A stretch of DNA of 64,000 bases from positions 16,992-80,991 of the forward strand of contig JACPUH010000037.1 of the NCBI GenBank assembly GCA_016192345.1, read 5' to 3'. The notes under the pieces are model-generated. The model ran no database searches, was not told the origin of the DNA, and was given only the letters and a program-made list of their open reading frames with translations. This DNA is from Ignavibacteriales bacterium (GTDB lineage Bacteria; Bacteroidota; Ignavibacteria; UBA10030). A program made the position numbers and the translations under genes. Positions 60,371-64,000 of this stretch are shown one piece after another (within the stretch, counting starts at the first letter, position 1; each line of letters begins with the position of its first letter).

Positions 60371-60892
60371 TTACATGGTGACGGACGCCATTTGGGAACG
60401 CCGTTCGTACTCTTTGCGAAGGATGATGTGCTTTGAGTCGATGGCACGATCAATGGCCAGGACGCCGTTCAGATGATCGATTTCGTGTTGAAGCAGTTCG
60501 GCAAGGCCTCCACGCGCCTTCAGCGTCCGTTTTGTTCCGAGCTCATCCAGGAAGGCCACCTCGATTGCCATGTTCCGCTCAAGGAACACAAGGATGTCGG
60601 GGAAGGAGAAACAATCGTCCCACAGCCTGAACTTTGTGCGGCTGCGTTTCGTGATCCTGGGATTGATCAGCGCTCCGGTGTATTCGAAATTGATATAGAT
60701 GATCTGTTGCGCTATGCCGATTTGGGGGGCCGCAATGCCACGTCCGAAACCGCTCCTTGCCCGGAAGTCGGCGAGCGTTTCGCGCAGATCGGCGATGGTT
60801 GCCTCGACATCATTTGCGCGGACATCGCGCACCGTCTTGCAGCGCCGGCGCAGGATCGGGTTCCCCAGAAGAAGGATTTCTTTGACGGCCAT
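60371..60892 (-). CDS. def: Peptide deformylase
   Basis: 173 residues from the ATG at 60892; the start is fixed by a promoter whose -10 lies at 60920-60925, so the longer frame to 61072 cannot be translated from it. Motif 1 GRGIAAPQIG, motif 2 DDCFSFP (usually EGCLS; the metal Cys is kept) and motif 3 LLQHEIDHLNGVL (HExDH) are all present in order. It removes the formyl group from nascent N-termini, using Fe2+ or Zn2+. The Asp-Asp before Cys and Phe after it make motif 2 divergent, closer to variants of type II/III enzymes. Confidence 0.88.
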   Translation of the reverse strand: MAVKEILLLGNPILRRRCKTVRDVRANDVEATIADLRETLADFRARSGFGRGIAAPQIGIAQQIIYINFEYTGALINPRITKRSRTKFRLWDDCFSFPDILVFLERNMAIEVAFLDELGTKRTLKARGGLAELLQHEIDHLNGVLAIDRAIDSKHIILRKEYERRSQMASVTM

Positions 60893-60919
60893 AATGGTTT
60901 TTGGTTTCTCAGTGAGGAG

Positions 60920-60948
60920 AATATAGAAATTTCGGATGGGGGATGCAA
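60920..60948 (-). promoter_or_regulatory. Sigma-70 type promoter of the deformylase operon
   Basis: Minus-strand TTGCAT (60948-60943), 17-base spacer, TATATT (60925-60920). Predicted transcript start about 20 bases before the def ATG. Confidence 0.65.
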
Positions 60949-60988
60949 TGAAGTCCTGGTTCATGAAGCACCGTTTCCAAAGGGTGGT

Positions 60989-61016
60989 TTGCGTTGATTT
61001 TCGCTGAAAATATTGT
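60989..61016 (+). promoter_or_regulatory. Possible promoter of the small charged-protein gene
   Basis: TTGCGT (60989-60994), 16-base spacer, TATTGT (61011-61016), divergent from the def promoter. Confidence 0.35.
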
Positions 61017-61056
61017 AGCTTTAGCGTCATCGCACCGTGTAAACCAGCCCAAAAGA

Positions 61057-61266
61057 ATGTTCCCTTACGCAAATTTGCCCCCGCAGCAGCGACAAACCCA
61101 GCGGCTCGTCGATGCCTTCAATGCCGATGAGGCTCATTGGCAGTCTCTGCAAGAGAATAGACGGCGGAGACGAAAACTGTTCAAGAAGCTGACGAAGGAA
61201 CAACACCGGAGGCTCGATCTTATTGCGTTTGAGGCGACGAGGGCGGCGGCGGATTGCGTTGGATAG
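61057..61266 (+). CDS. Small, highly charged helical protein (hypothetical)
   Basis: 69 residues from an ATG at 61057 (the frame is open from 60994). The sequence is strongly helical and basic: QQRQTQRLVDAFNADEAHW, NRRRRRKLFKKLTKEQHRRLD. No family recognised and no clear ribosome site, but codon use looks normal and a promoter-like pair lies upstream. It could bind nucleic acid. Moderately likely to be real. Confidence 0.4.
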   Translation: MFPYANLPPQQRQTQRLVDAFNADEAHWQSLQENRRRRRKLFKKLTKEQHRRLDLIAFEATRAAADCVG

Positions 61267-61643
61267 ATATATGACGGCTTGATGGTGAAGGAGGCGGTCA
61301 AATAAATTAGGTACGACTTTCCAAGTTTACTTTTTAGGCATTGCCAATTTTCGAAGGATTGTTAATTGAACACTCATTACATATCCTCGATATTATTTGA
61401 AAGGATTTCAAACTAAAGCTCGGACTGATTGTGTTATTCGATACGAAAAAGGCAGTCGCGTTGCCAAAGAACTGCCTACCAAAGTTGTGGGAAGCGAGAA
61501 CAACCTTTATCCTTCCGAGATTGAAAAGTTCCTTAACGAGCAGTATGAGAGGCCGGCGAATAGCGCACTTCGAAAGAAGAGATACTGAAGTTTAATTGGC
61601 AGTTGCGAGGCTGTAATCTCACATAAAACATCGGAGTACACAA
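61267..61643. other. AT-rich intergenic region at the boundary of a compositionally distinct segment
   Basis: No firm gene. Base composition drops noticeably in GC from here on. A 63-codon frame from a TTG at 61397 has no ribosome site and no recognisable family. Confidence 0.45.
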
Positions 61644-62573
61644 ATGAAATCTGGGCATTTGTCTCTTCGACTCCTAGCATTGTTTCTACAACTATTCTCA
61701 ACTTCCCTTCTCGCTCAAGATCTAGGCGATTCCACAACAGTCGTCAAGGTTGGAATGTTTATCACCAGGATAATAAACCTTGATACTCGCGCGCAATCGT
61801 TCGAGGCTGAATTCTACCTTTGGTTGAGGTGGAAGGGTAAATATTCCGCGGAGAAATATGAATTTGTCAATGCAAAAAGTATTGAACGGCTCTACGAAGT
61901 TCTTGAAGAAGACGATCATGGGCTCAAGTATCTCTCCGTCAAAATCCGGGGAGTCTTTTTGAATCACATGGATGTTTCCCAATATCCTCAAGATAGGCAT
62001 ACTCTGTCAATCGTCATTGAAGATTACAATTGGATTCAAACACGACTACGCTACGAAATAGACTCCGCATCTACCAGCATGGCAATAAGACAAAATGCCG
62101 GCGAATGGCGATTGAAATTTATCGAGCCAGTTGTAACGTCGAACCTTTTTCCATCAGACAAAGAATATTATTCATCGTTCCAGGCAAAAGTCGAAGCAAC
62201 ACGGTCTTTAGCTCCCTTTATTGTCAAGATACTCATCCCGATAATAATTGTCGTGCTTATGTCTATGCTGACATTTTTCATTCCAGCAAAGGAGATCGAG
62301 ACGCAGGTTGCTTTGGGTGCAACAGCACTCTTGACGGTCATTGCATTGAAATTTGTCATTGCGGACGGTTTGCCAGACGTCGATTATCTCACGAACGCGG
62401 ATATTCTCCTCATAGGCAGTTATCTCATTGTGTTCCTTGCACTTTGCGAAAGTGTCTTTACACATGTGCTGTATACAAAAGGAAAAGAGAAAGTCTCAAG
62501 AAAGATTGACAAAGCCTGCAGGATCGTATTTCCAACCTCATATACGGTCTTTTTGTTGATCCTCTTTTTCTGA
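61644..62573 (+). CDS. Pentameric ligand-gated ion channel homologue (Cys-loop receptor superfamily)
   Basis: 309 residues, the size of bacterial channels GLIC and ELIC. Signal peptide 1-24 (LFSTSLLAQ). Extracellular beta-sandwich 25-187 with VKVGMFITRIINLDTRAQSF (in parts), FEAEFYLWLRWKG and the Cys-less loop MDVSQYPQDRH, whose YPQD (114-117) equals the FPxD of eukaryotic receptors. Four helices: M1 189-213, pore-lining M2 217-241 with Glu219 at the position of the GLIC -2' Glu, M3 248-277, M4 293-309, with a very short M3-M4 loop as usual in bacteria. Likely a cation-selective channel opened by an unknown ligand or protons. Followed by a small membrane protein gene after 23 bp. Confidence 0.88.
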   Translation: MKSGHLSLRLLALFLQLFSTSLLAQDLGDSTTVVKVGMFITRIINLDTRAQSFEAEFYLWLRWKGKYSAEKYEFVNAKSIERLYEVLEEDDHGLKYLSVKIRGVFLNHMDVSQYPQDRHTLSIVIEDYNWIQTRLRYEIDSASTSMAIRQNAGEWRLKFIEPVVTSNLFPSDKEYYSSFQAKVEATRSLAPFIVKILIPIIIVVLMSMLTFFIPAKEIETQVALGATALLTVIALKFVIADGLPDVDYLTNADILLIGSYLIVFLALCESVFTHVLYTKGKEKVSRKIDKACRIVFPTSYTVFLLILFF

Positions 62574-62596
62574 GCTCATCAATCAGGGAGGGCCAC

Positions 62597-62995
62597 ATGG
62601 AAACAAAATCATATGAATTTACAACGGAGCAAAATAACACACTTCGCCAACTCAGCAAGAAAATGAAATCAGTTGGTATCTTTCTTTTCATCGCAGGTGG
62701 CTTGACTATCGTGTCAGGCATCCAAGACATGATGTATGGCGGTAATTTGATCTTCAGCGTCGTGACCGGCACGATCTACATCCTGATGGGGATGTGGACA
62801 TTCAGAGCTGGGAAAGCCTTTGAAAGGGTGGTACAAACTGAAGGAAACGATATTGACCATTTGATGCTGGCAAACGGCTCCTTGCTCAGCCTCTATACTA
62901 TGCAATTCTGGCTTATTATAGTCGCCGTTGTGTTCATTGTAATTGCAATGTTGGTCGCTGTTGGTTCCGGTATGCCGGCTAGTCAGCAATCGTAG
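62597..62995 (+). CDS. Three-helix membrane protein, partner gene of the ion channel
   Basis: 132 residues with an AGGGAGGGCC ribosome site. Membrane segments at about 24-42 (SVGIFLFIAGGLTIVSGI), 49-68 (GNLIFSVVTGTIYILMGMW) and 103-126 (QFWLIIVAVVFIVIAMLVAV). Between the second and third is an amphipathic stretch (AGKAFERVVQTEGNDIDHLM). No family I can name with confidence. The 23 bp gap from the channel gene suggests co-expression and possibly a modulatory subunit, which is inference. Confidence 0.72.
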   Translation: METKSYEFTTEQNNTLRQLSKKMKSVGIFLFIAGGLTIVSGIQDMMYGGNLIFSVVTGTIYILMGMWTFRAGKAFERVVQTEGNDIDHLMLANGSLLSLYTMQFWLIIVAVVFIVIAMLVAVGSGMPASQQS

Positions 62996-63159
62996 GGTTC
63001 ACAATCGTAGGGCACCAGAAATGAATCTAACAAATCCATGAAGAAATAGTTTAGATAGAAGAAATCACCAAAAGCGTCAGAAAGTAGTTTTGATTCGGGG
63101 TTGGGCCACAGTCAAACCGGGAGGGTTTCCAACGAAGTCAGCTTATCATGGAGATGACA

Positions 63160-63726
63160 ATGAAAGCATCACCTTCAAGCATAAAGGATCGATTGGATTC
63201 ACTGAATCCGGTCACCGCCGATGGAATGGATCTCGTGCCGGACGTCGCCGAGGAGTTCCTAGCTCTCTACGTGAAACTTGCGAAGGAACAGTTCAAAACG
63301 AACCTGACCGCCAATTCCTTGAAAGAGGAGGTGGAAAAACACATTGAGGAGGTCACGGACCTCATGGCCGACTTGCGAAGGGAAAACGCCAAACTTCTTG
63401 GAGAGCAGGCTAGACTTCTTTCCTTCGTCATGGATTCGGCAGACCTCATTGGCGCATTCAGTGATTCGGCCAAGGCTACACATAACGAGGAACTCATGAG
63501 CATGAGTCTGACTCTCACCAGTGCTTCATCCGTACTGATGCAGAAGTTGGGGATTGTGGAAATTCCATCTGAGGGGGAAGAACCGGATTCTCAGTACCAC
63601 TACGTACTGTCCCACAAGGAGGTTGACGATCATTCAAAGAAAGGGCTCGTGGTGGAAGTTGTGAGGGGAGGTTTTACGTGGAATGGGTCCGTCGTTCGCA
63701 AAGCGGACGTAGTCGTTGGAAAATAG
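63160..63726 (+). CDS. GrpE-like nucleotide exchange factor (divergent)
   Basis: 188 residues from the ATG at 63160, which has GGAG six bases upstream (an ATG four codons earlier lacks one). A long coiled coil (about 50-95, NSLKEEVEKHIEEVTDLMADL broken here, RRENAKLLGEQARLLSF) precedes a beta domain at the C-terminus: LGIVEIPSEGEEPD, YHYVLSHKEVDD, GLVVEVVRGGFTWNG and VVRKADVVVGK. These match the order of GrpE (helical stalk; GV-x-I-x-x-G; FDP-HEAV; V-x-EV-x-x-GY; LRPAxVxV). An Hsp70 gene starts 19 bp downstream. It is too divergent to be taken as the housekeeping grpE. Confidence 0.75.
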   Translation: MKASPSSIKDRLDSLNPVTADGMDLVPDVAEEFLALYVKLAKEQFKTNLTANSLKEEVEKHIEEVTDLMADLRRENAKLLGEQARLLSFVMDSADLIGAFSDSAKATHNEELMSMSLTLTSASSVLMQKLGIVEIPSEGEEPDSQYHYVLSHKEVDDHSKKGLVVEVVRGGFTWNGSVVRKADVVVGK

Positions 63727-63745
63727 TACATACTAAGGAGAAGCC

Positions 63746-64000
63746 ATGGATATCGTTGGAATCGACCTCGGCACAACAACATCAGAAATTGCGATCTTCA
63801 GAAAACAAGCTCCTCAAATGATTCGGGATGAGCGAGGAGACGAAATCATTCTATCAATAGTTGGGATTGACACAAAAACTCGAATTATGGGAGTCGGCAA
63901 GAATTTTCGCTCAGGCGAAGCCGAAGAGATGAAAAGTATAGACCAAATCAAGCGGAAGATGGGATCAACCGAAAAGGTGAAATTGGGAGACGCGGAATAC
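63746..64000 (+). CDS. Hsp70 (DnaK) family protein, N-terminal fragment
   Basis: The first 85 codons are in the window; the gene continues past the right edge. ATG at 63746 with AAGGAGAAGCC upstream. The phosphate-1 motif VGIDLGTTTSEIAIF (4-18), then IRDERGDEIILSIVGI and GVGKNFRSGEAEEMKSIDQIKRKMG match the start of the Hsp70 ATPase domain (IGIDLGTTNS...; VG..A......T....KR-iG). The Thr-Thr-Ser-Glu version and short spacings mark it as an accessory Hsp70 rather than the main DnaK. With the GrpE-like gene it forms a two-gene chaperone operon. Confidence 0.88.
   Translation, partial: MDIVGIDLGTTTSEIAIFRKQAPQMIRDERGDEIILSIVGIDTKTRIMGVGKNFRSGEAEEMKSIDQIKRKMGSTEKVKLGDAEY

Noticed and set aside
61397..61588. 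63-codon plus-strand frame starting with TTG in the AT-rich gap
   Set aside because: No ribosome site, rare start, no recognisable family. It could be a small or decayed gene but I cannot support it.
62986..63013. Short tandem repeat CAATCGTAGGG x2 after the small membrane protein
   Set aside because: Only two copies, partly within the stop region; most likely a minor duplication.

Overview
The window reads as a chromosomal segment of a fairly GC-rich member of the Bacteroidota/Chlorobiota branch, most like the Ignavibacteria and relatives. Evidence: secreted proteins ending in type IX secretion (T9SS) type A sorting domains with the hallmark QNYPNPFNP linker, three PorV/PorQ-family outer-membrane proteins, two Oar-like TonB-dependent receptors with CarboxypepD_reg-like N-termini, and DUF5683 and DUF4159 proteins. 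Start sites often carry AGGAGG-like ribosome binding sites, and the promoters I can see are of the TTGnnn-N17-TATnTT (sigma-70) type rather than the TAnnTTTG type of Bacteroidia. No rRNA, tRNA, CRISPR array or insertion sequence was found.

Layout. Positions 1-46,918 hold 31 genes all on the minus strand. Read in the direction of transcription they are: an orphan ABC ATPase, nusB and an MFS permease (46.9-44.2 kb); a large envelope operon of ExbB, two ExbD, a TonB-like DUF4159 protein, a TPR protein, outer-membrane proteins and lipoproteins (44.0-24.3 kb); a PstS-like lipoprotein; then two related cassettes of 'TonB receptor - secreted FN3/sorting-domain protein - PorV' (22.6-16.1 kb and 12.5-4.8 kb). 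The first cassette is followed by a lipoprotein and a beta-propeller protein. The second contains a GH18 chitinase and ends in a GNAT - PIG-L deacetylase - GNAT module. A GH51-like glycosidase and the start of a HGSNAT/NagX-like acyltransferase lie at the left edge.

From 47.0 to 51.8 kb, on the plus strand, a TPP riboswitch with a terminator controls a TonB receptor, followed by thiamine pyrophosphokinase and a sodium:solute symporter. This reads as a thiamine uptake and activation locus. Then come a VOC protein and a prohibitin-like SPFH protein (minus), an inositol monophosphatase (plus), and a housekeeping block on the minus strand: pyrE, an MscS channel, a NUDIX hydrolase, a zinc-ribbon protein, a pyrimidine-nucleoside phosphorylase, a CBS protein and a degenerate ferredoxin-like protein. 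A deformylase - pterin dehydratase - TPR operon lies just beyond pyrE.

From about 61.3 kb to the end the DNA is visibly more AT-rich and on the plus strand. It encodes a bacterial pentameric ligand-gated ion channel homologue, a small membrane protein, and a GrpE-like protein followed by an Hsp70-family protein cut by the window edge. This looks like an accessory, possibly acquired, segment. Several short dispersed repeat families sit between genes, and some of them create false N-terminal extensions.
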